64,000 bases of DNA from Chamaelirium japonicum (GCA_947650365.1 OX393549.1:24931351-24995350), one strand, 5' to 3'. Counted from the first letter of the stretch, positions 48,580-61,568 are shown. The notes: generated by a model not told the origin, from the letters alone. Translations and numbers: made by a program.

Positions 48580-50349
48580 TTGAGTGATGATACAACTGCG
48601 AGCACTTGCAACCCTAGTGCCCCCATTTCCCTGCCTCCTGCAACCCTAGCACCCCCATCGATCTCCTCGTTCTGCCCAGCTTGCATTCCCTGCACCGCCC
48701 CAACCGAGCCCTGTACCAGAGAGAGATGTGAGCTTGAGAAAGTGACAGATGGTGGCACTGAGGAAGAGCCTTCACCTCCCCCGCCTCCTCTTCTCTTGGA
48801 CTGGATTTTTGCGGATGGGGTCTCTTCTTCAAGGAGAGGCATCATATCGGCTCTCTGTGGAGGAACGTCATCGAGTCAGGCTGTCAACCGTCAACATCTT
48901 CGGCCATTTGTGATTACCAAGAACCTGATGGGGACTTTCTTCCTCTACAGGACTCGGGTGGAACTCGGGGCTCGGGTGATGGGCAGATCCAATCATTGGA
49001 GGATCCTCCTCGAAGTTCCTAAAGCAAGGTCTATGGGGGAATTCTTTCTAAACCATACCTGTCTCGGAAATTCATTGAGCCAGAGGTTAAATATGATCTA
49101 AAGATCACTGACTGCCCAACAGAGGAGGTTCAAGCTAATCTTAAAAGCTGGGAGCACACACTGATGAAATATATCTTGGGAAAGAAGCCTTATTTCATGA
49201 AGCTGAAATCGGTCCTGGATAAGGTTTGGAGGACGAAATCGAGATGGGATCTCTTATCTAGAGATGATGGTGTCTTTCTGTTCCGCTTTAAGGATAAGGA
49301 ATATTTTTTGAAGATTCTAGCAAAGGGACCTTGGCATTTCGAGCATCACCTAGTGGTGAAGATGGCATTATGGGATGAGATATGCCTACAATGTGTTCAA
49401 CAAAATTCCCATATGGATGTGGATGCCGGATCTTCTGGTGGAATGTTGGTCCAAGCATTCCATAAGTAGAATTGAGAGAATAGGAGGTAAATCCTTTATG
49501 TTGATCGACCTACAATGAAGCAAGAGAGAATATCCTTCACCCATGCTGTGTGGAGATCGGGATTGAAGATGTTTTCTAGACTCTGTCCGAGTCAAGATCA
49601 GAAGGCACAAAACATATGTGATTTAGGAAGTAGTAGTGATATATCAACCTCTTTCCTATAAGTGGAAGCATCCAAGGTGTGACATCTGCAAGGTGTTCGG
49701 CCATGATTCCAAGGTATGCCAATTCCTAGAGCCTTCAACCAAGACAAAAAAAAGTTTGGGTGCCTAAACCTTAGGGTAGGAATGTTCCTAAGGTTGTACC
49801 CCCAGTTTTATCACCAGAAGCTGTACATATAAGGAAGGATTTTGAGGTTATACCACCTTTTGGGGTGGCTCCTGTCAATCCAGGTCTTCAGCATTCGCTG
49901 GTGGATTCAGTCTCATCAGTAGTCAGTCCCTAGTCTTTCTTCAGATGTTGAGGGAGGGTCACCAGAGCTTGAGGCAAAGAGAGCCTCTTCTGATGATTCT
50001 TGATTAGAAGAGCTAGACGTAGAGGTAGATAAAGCCTCTTCTGATTCAAATATTGACGATCTGAAGGTTCTTATTCATCATGACATACATGATTACTCCT
50101 TTAGAGGCGATCGTCCTTCCCAGCCCCATGCGACCAGAGCCCCATGAGGAGATAGAGATAATTACTCATTCAGAGGAGGAATCTTGTCATTCCGTTGAGG
50201 TGATAGAGACAATTTCTAAAGAGGTTATCGATAATGCAGTCGGACAGCTTATTGGCGAGGCATTGGAGTGGCCTGAAGGCTACTCTTATCCTGGGCATAG
50301 GCGACAACTTGGTGGAGAAGTCTCCTGGTCCACAACCCTAGATAGTTAA
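48580..50349 (+). pseudogene. LINE ORF1 (DUF4283 / CCHC zinc-knuckle protein) relic
   Basis: The first frame (48580-49101, 173 residues) has a Pro/Ser-rich N-terminus. After a frame change, 49164-49469 gives the DUF4283 core: YILGKKPYFMKLKSVLDKVW, LSRDDGVFLFRFKDKEYFLK, LAKGPWHFEHHLVVKMALWD. The zinc knuckle CDICKVFGHDSKVC follows at about 49680-49722. Acidic, serine-rich sequence continues to about 50349 with several stops. This is the usual build of plant L1 ORF1 proteins, which bind the element's RNA. ORF2 is not seen downstream. It is a different family from the minus-strand ORF1 at 32204-34783. Confidence 0.8.
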
Positions 50350-50382
50350 AAGGAGTGCTAGCTCGTCGTCTGTTGCAAGCAT

Positions 50383-50838
50383 TTGACAAATCTTACTCGC
50401 TACTTCAGAGCGCCTCGTTGCAAGGCCATGTGCTCACCCTTCATGAAGATCAACATCTCTGATTGGGAGCAGCTTCTCCTATTAAATTTGATGGATGACA
50501 AAGCCATCTTAGACCTTGTTAAGAAACTTGGTTTCTCGATCTATATCCGGAGATGTCGAGTGTGCAAAATCTATGCTCAAACAATTCTGAGACATAGAGA
50601 AATCAAATGCTTCAAAGGATTAGCTAGTTGTTTCTTGACTTCGCTATTAGTTCTCTCTCATTGTTGTACTCTCGATGAGGGAGACATCAGAGTTCTTTGT
50701 ACTCTTGTTTTTGAGAAAGATCAATCGTTGATCAAAATTATTTTAGGAGATGATCGAGAGTGCATCCATGAGAGGCTCACAACAATGGCTCACGAGCAAT
50801 TATCGGAAAAAAAGTTAAGGACATTTAATTGCAAATAG
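50383..50838 (+). other. unrecognised open frame (151 residues)
   Basis: An open frame from MTNLTRYFRAPRCKAMCSPF to LRTFNCK with ordinary amino-acid composition and many Cys. It has no recognised domain, TATA box or conserved context. It could be chance, or the tail of a TE or host gene; its last bases lie in a dispersed repeat also found near 62998. Confidence 0.25.
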
Positions 50839-50985
50839 CTTTATACATGTTTTCCATAATCTGACATTAATGGGATTTTTAAAAATTTTAATTATTGCAT
50901 CATCGGATGGATACTGTCGATACAATTCCAATATTGTCACCGACCACGTCAGAATAAGAGCTCCGGATCTAAAGTTTCATGGCTA
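50815..50985 (+). repeat. dispersed repeat (partner at 62998-63130)
   Basis: Shares tttaattgcaaatagct, a 'ctg..attaat.gg' block, and 'gtcagaat.agagctccggatc' (tcaaaatcagagttctggatc in the partner). Confidence 0.6.
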
Positions 50986-51044
50986 GTAAATCGGATATGG
51001 GTTAGTAAATCTCCTAGATCGACTAGTAAATCTGATTTACTTCT

Positions 51045-51587
51045 TGTTGTTTGTATTAACCAGTAAAGTAAATCAAAAATAAATCTACCGGTCACTCACC
51101 GTCGTCATCGTCCACCACCTCCCGCTGGCCACCGACACACCTGTCATCGCCCTGTCGGCCACTGTCCACCACCCGCCGCCAGCCCCCACCCTCGCCAACC
51201 ACTGGTTGCCCATCGCCGCATTGTTGGCTACCATCCAGCGCCGCATACTGGCCGCACGGTGGCAAGTGGCGCTGGTGGTGGCAGACAGGGTGGTGACCTG
51301 CGGTGGCGGCGCAAGACGGCTGACAAGGCCACATGTCACTCCCCAAATAGTTGAATCTATCATATGATATTCTCTCGAGTGTGCCATTAGCTGACAAGAC
51401 CTGTTCATCGGAGCCTTTTACTAGTAAATCAAAAGTTTTACTTGGCTTTTTCCAAGTAAAACTTTTGGCTACTAGTAAATCTCCTACCATTTGCTTTACT
51501 ATAACTTTTTGAATCCAAACAGTAGTAAAGTACATGTTTTATCCGATTTACTTTACTAGTTAGCTTGTTGACCGATACAAACAGGCT
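51045..51587. mobile_element. long-TIR element of unknown class
   Basis: The left end tgttgtttgtattaacca...agtaaagtaaatc is mirrored by the right end (reverse complement gcctgtttgtatcgg...actagtaaagtaaatc). Many 'agtaaatc' motifs occur in the arms. The core is GC-rich, and its open frames on the minus strand show no domain. A perfect 16-bp hairpin lies at 51427-51467. Confidence 0.55.

Positions 51588-52833
<1,246 letters not shown>

Positions 52834-52924
<91 letters not shown>
52834..52924. repeat. (TA)n followed by (GA)n
   Basis: TA tract (52834-52881) and GA tract (52882-52924), the same TA-to-GA order as on the left side of the MITE. The dinucleotide pair may therefore be part of a duplicated target. 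Confidence 0.95.
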
Positions 52925-52928
<4 letters not shown>

Positions 52929-53241
52929 CGGGGCTGATTTGTAAAAAATTCTAGAATATAAAAATATTATGTATATATTAAACATCTAAAAGTAACCCAA
53001 TATTTATACATAACTAAGGTTATAATATTAAGACCTAAATATTATTTTAGTGATTTAAATTTATAAAGTCATGCCAGCATGTAAAAAAACATGAAGTTTG
53101 ACATAACTCCTTGAGAAATGACTTTTAGTTTCGAAATATAACTCCAGTACCTTTGGTCAACCCCCCTCTCCCTCGCCGCCGTCGTCGGACCTAACCAAAC
53201 CCCTGCCCCTCCTCCCCCACTGCCGCTAGACCTAACCAAAC

Positions 53242-53277
<36 letters not shown>

Positions 53278-54300
53278 ACGCCAAACCTAACCGAACCCCC
53301 TGCCCCCCTCCCCCGCCGCTGCCGGACCTAACCAAACCCCCACACCTAATCTACAGGCCATGGGATGAACCCTAGACCTAGGGAGTTCAACCGAACCATC
53401 TCGCCGCCACCACCGCCACCTCCTCTGTTGCTTGCCGCTGCCATGCCACCGGAGCTGCACGAGGTTACCTAAGGTCGCCGGAGTTCGAACTCGTCGGGGT
53501 CACTGGAGCTGCTCTAGGTCGCCGGGGTCTAGCACGAGATCGAGCTCGGCAGAGTGGGAGAAGAAAGAGAACTGAGGGGAGGGACCTTAACTAATATAGC
53601 AAAATTATAGTGTCATGTTAATATTGCAAAATAGTTAAGGACCTATACCTAATTCCCCCAAAGAACATTGTATCCACATGGCCACACAACAGACCACCAC
53701 GACGCCGCCACAACCGCTTGGACGTGGTCTCCCAGACTCCCCAACCCCGTTAGGGCCTCCGACAACGACGGCGTTCATCCATGGGATCAACACCCAACAG
53801 AAAAAGAAAAATAAAAAGAAAAAAAAGGTCTCCGGCCAAGAGCCGGCCGCGTGGTTCATCACGTGCCGGACTTCCCTGCACTCCGGCATCAGACCATGCC
53901 GGATGGTGTCCGGCACGGTCTCAGGCTGTGGCGAGGTGCACGGACTGTACCTCCTGTAAACTACGGCATCGGGATGAATCAGCCCTACCATAAAAAAATG
54001 ATCACTTTTAACCCTTTTGCGACGGTCCCATCATAAAAAATGATCACTTTTCCAGCCATGGCCGTCGTATTTGAGTGTTTTCTTGCAACCGCCAAACTCC
54101 CGTTCCTGATCATGTTTATGCGTCTGATGGTCCGGCCGCCAAAATAGATGCCAAATATTGCAGGAGCTTGACCGTAGTTTTTAAAAATTTAGATTTTAAA
54201 AAAAATTCACCTGATTGGACCCCATACCACACCCCATGGGATTTTTACTGACCCGGAACACAGTCCTACGCACCTTTCTATACACTTTTTTGTTGATTTG
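52925..54300. other. non-coding, with a C35 homopolymer and C-rich repeat
   Basis: 53160-53340 has repeats of 'cctaaccaaacccc' around a run of 35 C (53243-53277). Frames at 53635-54036 on both strands overlap and lack domains. No gene is called. Confidence 0.6.
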
Positions 54301-54884
54301 TTTTTTTTTTTTTTGAGAACCCCTCCTCGGTGGAGGGAGGGTTTGGCGGACCCCAACCAGAAGCTATTAGGAATCAAGAAAGTAAGGCGTTACAGAAGAT
54401 GTTTGCCTCCACCCCTAGCTTGTCACGCCAAGGTACAATCCAAGCATTGAAGAGAGAGATGATAGCAAGCTTCAACTTATCCTGCCCTGCTGACTTGGCA
54501 TTGAAAACCCGATTGTTCCGTTCTAGCCAGATGACCCACACAATAGCCATGACCAGAATGTCCTACGGTTTCCGGAGCGACATCGGGATGTGCCTCCTCC
54601 TCCAAGTAGTCCAAAGGCCCCTGAGCGACCTCGGGTGAGAAGAAAGACCCAATCGACTCTCAAAAAGGTCCCACAAAGGCCTGACAAAGGAGCACCCTAG
54701 TAACAGATGCGAGACTGTCTCCTCCTCCGAGCCACAAAAAGTGCACAGGGCATCCGACACCCGCGGATGATGCCTACGCAATAGAGCCGTCTTGGTGAGA
54801 ATTTTGTTCCGGGAGGCAAGAAGAGAAAAAATCTGCACCTTCGAGGGGGCCTTCGACTTCCAGATCGCTCTTGAAGGACACATC
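54301..54884 (-). mobile_element. 5'-truncated LINE 3' end with zf-RVT domain
   Basis: On the minus strand the open frame 54886-54563 reads WKSKAPSKVQIFSLLASRNK, LTKTALLRRHHPRV, LCTFCGSEEETVSHLLLGCS and FVRPLWDLF. That is the zinc-binding domain that follows reverse transcriptase in plant L1 ORF2. About 250 bp later it ends in poly(A) (T-run 54301-54315). All of endonuclease and RT are missing, as expected for 5' truncation. Its 5' edge coincides with the start of a 140-bp direct repeat at 54885. Confidence 0.85.
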
Positions 54885-55242
54885 AATCATGGGTATGGAG
54901 TACGAAACGAACAAGTCTACACCAATCCAATTATTATATTTTAATGTTAAAGAAATAAATTTTTTATATTTATTTTACACCATGTGCCCTAGCTTCTCCT
55001 CACCATGCATCCTGGGCGTACCTTCGCAAGAAAATCTGTCACCGCAGAAGATCGTTGAATTGTTGCAGTGAGAGTCGTCTCCCTCTCTCTCTAGGACAGA
55101 TAAATCATGAGTATGAAGTACGAAACGAAAAAGTGTACACCAATCCAGTTATTATATTTTAATGTTAAAAAAATAAATTTGTTATATTTATTTTACACCA
55201 TGTGCCCTGGCTTCTGCTCACCATGCATCCTGGGCGTACCTT
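54885..55242. repeat. 140-bp direct repeat downstream of the Kunitz gene
   Basis: Units 54885-55024 and 55103-55242 (218 bp apart) begin aatcatg.gtatg.agtacga and end catcctgggcgtacctt, at about 90-95% identity by eye. It is followed by (CT)n at 55248-55290. Confidence 0.88.
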
Positions 55243-55245
55243 TGT

Positions 55246-55293
<48 letters not shown>

Positions 55294-55575
55294 GCTAACG
55301 TGTTGTAATCCAAAGACAAAAACACCATACGAGAAAGAAACCACCACCACCAATCTTCTTATTCAATTGAAATGATTACAATACACAAAGGGGGTATATA
55401 TATAGTTTTATGGAACTCTTCACTGAAAAAGATACTAACTCTTTCAAAGAGATAATCTCTCCACAGAAAATCACAACTCTTTTGATTCGACGGTTAAGTG
55501 GCGGACAATCAAATTAACCTTTCATAACAAAGGTTTATAGAAGAACCCAGTTGAGCACAGTACGTAATTAAGCCC
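55243..55575. other. (CT)n tract and probable 3' flank of the Kunitz gene
   Basis: (CT)n at 55248-55290, then AT-rich sequence. The Kunitz 3' UTR should lie at the high-coordinate end. No canonical AATAAA on the minus strand is obvious within 100 bp of the stop. Confidence 0.5.
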
Positions 55576-56163
55576 TCATACGGCCTTGAACTTAACTGGG
55601 AAGGGTGCACCATTGAAGCCCAACCATCTCTTCCCGCCCTCGTTGAAAACACCCACATCCCCGCACCGCACCTTGCAGAAGTCGCACACTCCGGGGCAGA
55701 ACACAAGCTTGTAGTCCCTCCCGTACCTCTCTATCTTGAACCAGTTGCTCAACGTCGCCGGGCCCGGGTTCCCCCTCACCCCGCCGGTGCCCACGTACCG
55801 CCGCCCGGTGGCCTCGTCGACGCCCCCGAGCCTCCACAGGGTCGACTGCACGCAGATGGTCGCCGCCTCGAACTGCACGTTCAGGTCCGTGGACAGCCGC
55901 ACGACCTTGGCGTCGGGTTTGACCGGCCAGAAGGACAGCGGGAGGCCGTCGCTGACCTCGGAGCTCTCCTGGCCGACGTACAGCGGGCAGGTGTCGTTAC
56001 GCGGTGCGAGCGTGAGCCCGCCGCCGCGGCCGCGGATGACGGGTAGGACGTAGTACTCGCCGCCCGGCCGGAGGTGATGGCCGGCGGTGTCGCGGACGGC
56101 TGCATCGGATGGGAGTGAGAGGGCGGAGGCTGAGAGGAGAAATAAGATGAGGGGTAGCTTCAT
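55576..56163 (-). CDS. Kunitz-type protease inhibitor / miraculin-like protein
   Basis: Intronless, 195 residues, close to the family's usual length. The N-terminal MKLPLILFLLSASALSLPSD is a signal peptide with likely cleavage near residues 21-22, so the protein should be secreted or vacuolar. The Kunitz signature follows: VRDTAGHHLRPGGEYYVLPV (23-42), one N-glycosylation site NDT (56-58), and Cys at 59 and 104 for the first disulphide. The C-terminal block YKLVFCPGVCDFCKVRC has Cys at 156, 160, 163 and 167, the expanded pattern of miraculin-like members. A WFKIERYG strand lies at 141-148. The reactive loop (about 75-90) cannot be aligned well enough to name P1; Lys82 and Lys86 are candidates. 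An in-frame ATG ten codons upstream (56193) is rejected because it would lie at or before the start site implied by the TATA box at 56201-56206. The gene is markedly GC-rich against AT-rich flanks. Known roles in the family are inhibition of serine proteases in defence or seed storage; the target here is unknown. Confidence 0.93.
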   Translation of the reverse strand: MKLPLILFLLSASALSLPSDAAVRDTAGHHLRPGGEYYVLPVIRGRGGGLTLAPRNDTCPLYVGQESSEVSDGLPLSFWPVKPDAKVVRLSTDLNVQFEAATICVQSTLWRLGGVDEATGRRYVGTGGVRGNPGPATLSNWFKIERYGRDYKLVFCPGVCDFCKVRCGDVGVFNEGGKRWLGFNGAPFPVKFKAV

Positions 56164-56200
56164 GGTGCTGTGGGTTGGAACTGCCGATGACACGTTGGGC

Positions 56201-56207
56201 TTTATAT
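56201..56207 (-). promoter_or_regulatory. TATA box of the Kunitz gene
   Basis: On the minus strand atataaa lies about 40 bp upstream of the chosen ATG. This places transcription start near 56170-56176 and leaves a very short 5' leader. Confidence 0.65.
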
Positions 56208-56579
56208 TTGTGTAGGAGGAGGAGGGGTTGGTGATAAGGATGACCCAAAGTCAAGATCCGACATAGGGGGTTCCACTACGTTACCGAGTTTGAAAATTCG
56301 GTACCAAACCGGTTGGAAAATTCGGTATCAAACCGAAGCCATCTCCACCCTCCATCTCATTTTCCATGTATCGTAGTGGTGGAAGTATTATGGGGTAATG
56401 TGTGATAGTCCCCTAACAGATCAAATTTAGTGATAAACACAGTCAACATCGTTAATTAGCATTAAGTATTCCCGATAGAAAAAAAAAAAAATCCTTTTTA
56501 CCCCTGTGACTAGATGTACAAATGAGCAAGACCCTATGTGTAGCTATACATGTAGGCACTAGTACTATAGCAAAAAGAG
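56208..56579. other. upstream region of the Kunitz gene
   Basis: Contains a short duplication (aattcggtaccaaaccggt and aattcggtatcaaaccgaag, 56285-56338) and an A-run at 56479. No cis-element can be asserted. Confidence 0.4.
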
Positions 56580-57000
56580 TAACAATCTTCGGAAATTGTT
56601 ACTCTTTTGCTACAATGAAATCACTGTAACATATTGTTTTTATGAAATCTTACCATTATTTTAGCTATAGTGAAATCACTTTAACAAAAGAGTAACAATT
56701 TGTACAGATTGAGTAACCATTTGTGCAAATTGTTACTCTTTTGTCACAGTGGAATCACTGTAGCAAATATTTTTTTGAGAAATCTTATCGGGATTTTCTT
56801 TTTTTTTTTCTACAGTGAAATCACTATAGCTAAAGAGTAACAATCTTTGCAGATTGAGTAATAATCTTTATAGAGTAACAATCTGCATAGATTGTTACTC
56901 TTTTGCTACAGTGAAATTACTGTAGCACTATATTTTTTCTGAGAAATCGTGTCAAAAAAAAATACTACAGTGAAATCACTATAGCAAATCCTGGGGTTGG
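56580..57000. repeat. third array of CTACAGTGA palindromes
   Basis: Units such as ctacagtgaaatcactatag recur at about 56608, 56673, 56748, 56812, 56906 and 56963, interleaved with 'gagtaacaatct' blocks that also form inverted pairs. It starts about 400 bp upstream of the Kunitz start codon. Confidence 0.8.
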
Positions 57001-59210
57001 AGTTCTGTAGTGGCAAGGGATGATGGGGCATGCATTAAGGGGCCATTTGGTCATTAAAAAGGGATAAAATTCACGTGTGGGACTTGCTCTAGTAGGATCA
57101 TTTTCGGGAGAGATCGACCTGTTGTAACATCATCTTTTTGGGTGTCCTTTTCCTTAAAAAGATCTCTTGTGAGGGACCTCTCACTAAGTTCCCCAAGTAT
57201 TATTGTAGGAGCCATGAGATGAACGCTATGTGATGCCCGGGATCCACGGTAGAGCCATCGGATGGTCCCTGAGAATTTACGTACGGTACCGAAGTAGGTA
57301 CGGGCCATGGAAAATTTGTGAAGGCAAAGGTACGTACGCCATGTTCAATCTCTATCAAGATTGGACGTTCAAAGGCAGGGTTTGACCATGGAATAAGTTT
57401 TGGATAATGTGTGGATGAACAAAATGTTAAGACTATTCTTGATCGAAGAATGTCCAAATCATCGCCTGAATCAATTAAGATGGAATCGAATATATCCTTC
57501 GTAATGGGAGCGGATGCTGCACACATGAAATATATAGTGCTCATGAAAGGAGATGCTGAGACGTGATCATTTCTCTCCTTTTCCTAGTTCTCTGTCCGCA
57601 TCCTCAAGTTGGTGGAACGGCTCTGAGAGATAATAACGGCTAGAGTTTGAGAGAAAAATCACGCCTAAGTGTTTATAGAATCGAGCCCCTACTCAACCCA
57701 TCATAGAGATTATGGTTAATTGGCTCAACCAACTAACTGAACTACACCCTTTTGACGGAGGTGCGACTTCAGACGATCTGACCTAGCCAAAACAGGATCA
57801 CACTGAATCGGGTCTATGACACTAGTCAAGCTTTCAATACGTTGCACAAAATTTATTTGACTCGTGCAGGCCCACTAAAAGAAAAAAGTCTAAAACACCA
57901 CCAATTTGAGAAATAAACTACATAAATAAACAACGGTCAAAGTTTTTCTTTTAATAAACGACGATCAATTCTTCTTTTATTTTTGTGGTAAAAAACGATG
58001 GGCACTGAAAAACGACAGACTAAAAAACAGCATACTGAAACGACGGTCATTGTTTGTCCATTTTCAACAGTATTGGTATAGTGACAATATCTCACTTGGA
58101 CCAAATGGGTCATACTGAATATAGATTATGCAAACATTATGACAACAAACCTTAACCATTAAATTGACCAACGTTTCCAAACAATCTAGTCCATTAAAAA
58201 CACCAGTATCGGTCATGACAGTCTTCATCACTACTAATTGCAATAGGATCTTCCATATCATAAGTAAGAATGCATTTGACGCCATGGATCAAGTGTGAAT
58301 GTGTAGTATGAAAATTACATACAAAAGTGATCTTTATGTCTATTTTCAACTGGCTCAACTTGATGACATCCAATGAGTCCAATAACTTATTCTAGTAACT
58401 TTAAACTACATGTGCACAACAGAAATATTAAAGAGAGCAGACATAACTTAGTTTCAGAAACGTTAAAAAACTGAATGTGTACACAAATGTCAATGCACGA
58501 CAAAAGAGTAAAATAAATTTAAATTAATGCACAAACTCCTACTATTCAAACATATATGAGGAACAGACCACACCCATTATATGCAACATACTCCAAAAAG
58601 ATTTTAGATGGTAAATTTTTAGTAAGTGGATCTACAATCTTGAATTATGTGCTGATATATTTTGTCAACACTAAATGTTTCTCAACACTTTCTTTGAGGT
58701 TGCATGCACAGAAAGTGCATTTAGTCTCGATTAGCCGAGACTCACAATTTTCAGGAGGAAAGGGGAGGAAAAAGTAGGAAGACAGAGCAACAAATAGCAT
58801 AAAAGGAGGAAGAAAGAGAGGAAGGAGGACATGGTGACGGGGTTGCAGGTAGCGGAGGTAGGCGGCCTGCACATGGTTGATGATGGGGCAACAAGCGTGA
58901 GTTTCTATCAACAAAAGAGCAGGGACGAACGAGAATATGCTGAGTATTTTTTTTAAATTTAAGTTAGGATTGTCTTAGGTATTTCAGGAGCTGTCAGTAG
59001 AAATAACCTAGTTAAATGGAAGGGCCCTTAGTCATTCGATTGTAATACCTCACCAAGAACGTCCCAAGTCATTCGATCAAAAGCACTTAATTGCTATGCA
59101 TGTTAGAGGACTATGATCATGAGGCTGGTACTTCATAGAATGGAAAAGTTCTTGGGCTAATTAAAAGGATATTGTCCGAGATGTTGCAGCCTTGGACGAA
59201 TGCCGACTGA
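57001..59210. other. non-coding stretch, no gene recognised
   Basis: A 114-residue minus-strand frame (57544-57200) and shorter frames near 58064-58914 have no recognised domain. 57870-58085 has CACTA-like features (repeated 'acgacggtca', an end reading tatagtg) but unmatched termini. Confidence 0.4.
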
Positions 59211-59272
59211 AGTTGAAGTTTAGTCCCACATATTGAATAGCGGGATAGGCAGTGTTGTCTTTCATATACCCA

Positions 59273-60575
59273 CACTACAACAGAACGGCTCTTCATCGGC
59301 GGCTATCGTCCACTTGGCCAAAAAAGGGATCAAATCCGGCGGTCCACTGCATCCTGCTGAAAAAGCTCAAGCAAATCCGATGACCGAGCAAATTTGACGG
59401 TTGGGCCGTCAGAAGAGACCTCATAATCGACAGTAAGAGCCGCCGAAAACCAGGGGATCAAATTCGGCAGTCCACCCATCCCGCCGAAAAAGCACAAGCA
59501 ACTCAGGCAATTGAGCACAAATTTAGCAGTCCAGTTGCCGAAAAAGAGTTCACAATCGGCGGTTTGTCAAAAATGGGGGGATCAAATTCGCCGGTTCATC
59601 ATGCCCGCTAAAAAAAAGATCCGTTGAAAGATGAAACAATTAATGCGGCAAACAAGTCGCCGTTAAAAAGAAAGCCACACTAGCTGCAAAAGCCCATGAA
59701 CTGTTAAAAATAAATAGATTAATTCCCAAATAATCAATATTAATGGTTGTTAGCTGAGTTGGTAACAAATAGGGCTGGCAATTTCGGACCCGACACGGCA
59801 GACCCGACACGACCCGACACGAAGTTAGCGGGTCTAGGTCAGGGCTAAACGGGTTCGGGTCGTAAACGGGTCGACACGATAGACCCGTTTAATAAACGGG
59901 TCGGGACCGGATTTAAGGTCTGGACACGGTAGACCCGGGAAGACCCGTTTAGTATTCAACGGGTCGTGTCGAGTCGGGTCGGGTCGGGTCTACCCGCAAT
60001 CCAATACTATAATATATAATACCAGCGGGTCTTTCGGGTCAGGTCGGGTCGAGTCGGATTGGGTCGGATCGGGTCAACTGAATAGTCCGGGTGATAAACG
60101 GGTCTTATCGGGTCTACCCGTTTATTGGCGGGTCGGGTACGGGTTTAGAATCTAGACACGATTAGTTAAACGGGTCGGGTCCCGGTCTGGGGTTTTTGGA
60201 CACGAACACGACTAGACACGACACGAACATGCACGACACGACCCGACCCGATTGCCACCCCTAGTAACAAATGATATTTTTCCTCTGCTCGACCAAGGAT
60301 CAAATCTGGCTTTGGTTATATTTACACACGTACAAACCCCCATTTTATATATTTTTTTTAAATTTTAAATGCCGAATTGGCCGTCTCAAAAACCGGATTC
60401 AAATTCGGTGGCCTGCTTAGTCACCACAAAAGCTAAGATCAAATGTGGCTGCCGTGGCCGATTAACCCTTTTGCGACAGAGGCTATTATGGTCATTAATT
60501 ACGGTGGTCAGCCATCGAAAAATCATATAAACGGCTCGAAAAAGCCCCCTGATAAAGGATCGTCCTGTTGTAATG
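59273..60575. mobile_element. non-autonomous CACTA element
   Basis: Starts cactacaacagaacggc; the reverse complement of the right end is cattacaacaggacgatcc. Flanking triplets are cca and cct. The interior has repeated subterminal 'atcaaattcggcggtcca' and 'ccgccgaaaaagc' units. A hAT MITE is nested inside. No transposase. Confidence 0.75.
59770..60263. mobile_element. hAT MITE of the TAGGGGTGGCAAT family nested in the CACTA element
   Basis: 494 bp from tagggctggcaat to attgccaccccta with a perfect 8-bp duplication gtaacaaa (59762-59769, 60264-60271). It is close in sequence to the copy at 22118-22607. Confidence 0.95.
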
Positions 60576-60630
60576 CCTCTATGGATCTCCTCTTACGCCC
60601 GGGTTTTGGGATGTGAGGGTATCTAACATG

Positions 60631-61568
60631 CAGTGGCGAAACCAGGAATTACTTGCAAGGAGGGCAAGGTGTGCATTAAGGTAAATTGTAAGTGATGATC
60701 AATGCGGTTAATTAAAATGAAGGTATCATGCATTGAAGATTCCACTACTATTTTTTCATAAAATATTTTATCAAAAAAAAAATTCAGAACAAGTCATTGG
60801 AAAAAAATAAAGAAAAATTTAAGTTATATTAAGAAGCCATTGGGTTTCATAAATCATAGTAGTTCCTATCAACCATGAACCTCATTTGTTAGATTAAATC
60901 CAAACGGTTGGGAAGCAATTGGACTTTGTTGTGAGTTGGCATTTAGATCGGAGTTGGCAGTAGTGGAGATAGAAAGATTTAGGATTTTTTTTAACCAATC
61001 AACCATGAACCTCATTTGTTAGATTAAATCCAACGGTTGGATGCTGTCCCAACCTTTTATTTATATTAGTCAACGCATAGCGATCGACATGCACTCAAGA
61101 GTCATGCCAGGAACTGGAGATCATTTTTGCTCCCTGATTGATTTGTTGCACTTGTTTCCAGTCCAATCTTAGTATGGCACGTAGTCCATTAAAAGGCCGG
61201 GCACAACAGGGACTACATGCTACCAAATGACTGCCCCATTGTACCCTTTTAATGCACGGCGTGGCACACTGCGATTGGATCTCAAACGAGTTCATAAAAT
61301 AAATCTAGGGAGCAAAATTACTCTCCTAAAGTGCATGTGAAATAAAAAAAAAAAACTTGTGCACTTAAATAGGTGTTTGCTGTTTTGTTTTGTTTGTTCT
61401 TTTTTTATAGGAGTGTGATTTAGTTGTATGGCACACAAGGGGGGGCAAAAATAGTGCTATTGTGCTCATGGACGCTGCACAGCGAGCCACACGAGATCAT
61501 ATATAGAAAATCTCAAAATCCAAGGGGGCCAACTCCCCCTGGTCCCTATATATCTAGCTCTGTCCCTG
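60631..61568. mobile_element. non-autonomous hAT transposon at an LTR/PBS junction
   Basis: 938 bp; left end cagtggcgaaaccagga, and the reverse complement of the right end is cagggacagagcta. Perfect 8-bp duplication ctaacatg (60623-60630, 61569-61576). The ends resemble those of the hAT at 6603-7410. It includes an internal direct repeat (aaccatgaacctcatttgtt at about 60871 and 61002). Confidence 0.9.

Noticed and set aside
51085-51535. Minus-strand frames of 107 and 147 residues in GC-rich sequence
   Set aside because: They lie inside the long-TIR element and consist of repetitive codons; no domain is recognised.
53635-54036. Frames on both strands with Lys-rich or Phe-rich runs
   Set aside because: Driven by an A-rich stretch and GC-rich sequence, mutually overlapping and without domains.
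56164-56193. Upstream in-frame ATG of the Kunitz gene as the true start
   Set aside because: It would lie within about 10 bp of the TATA box, before the expected transcription start, and would bury the signal peptide behind ten polar residues.
57870-58085. Possible CACTA-type element
   Set aside because: It has repeated 'acgacggtca' motifs and a tatagtg end, but the two termini do not match and no 3-bp duplication was seen.
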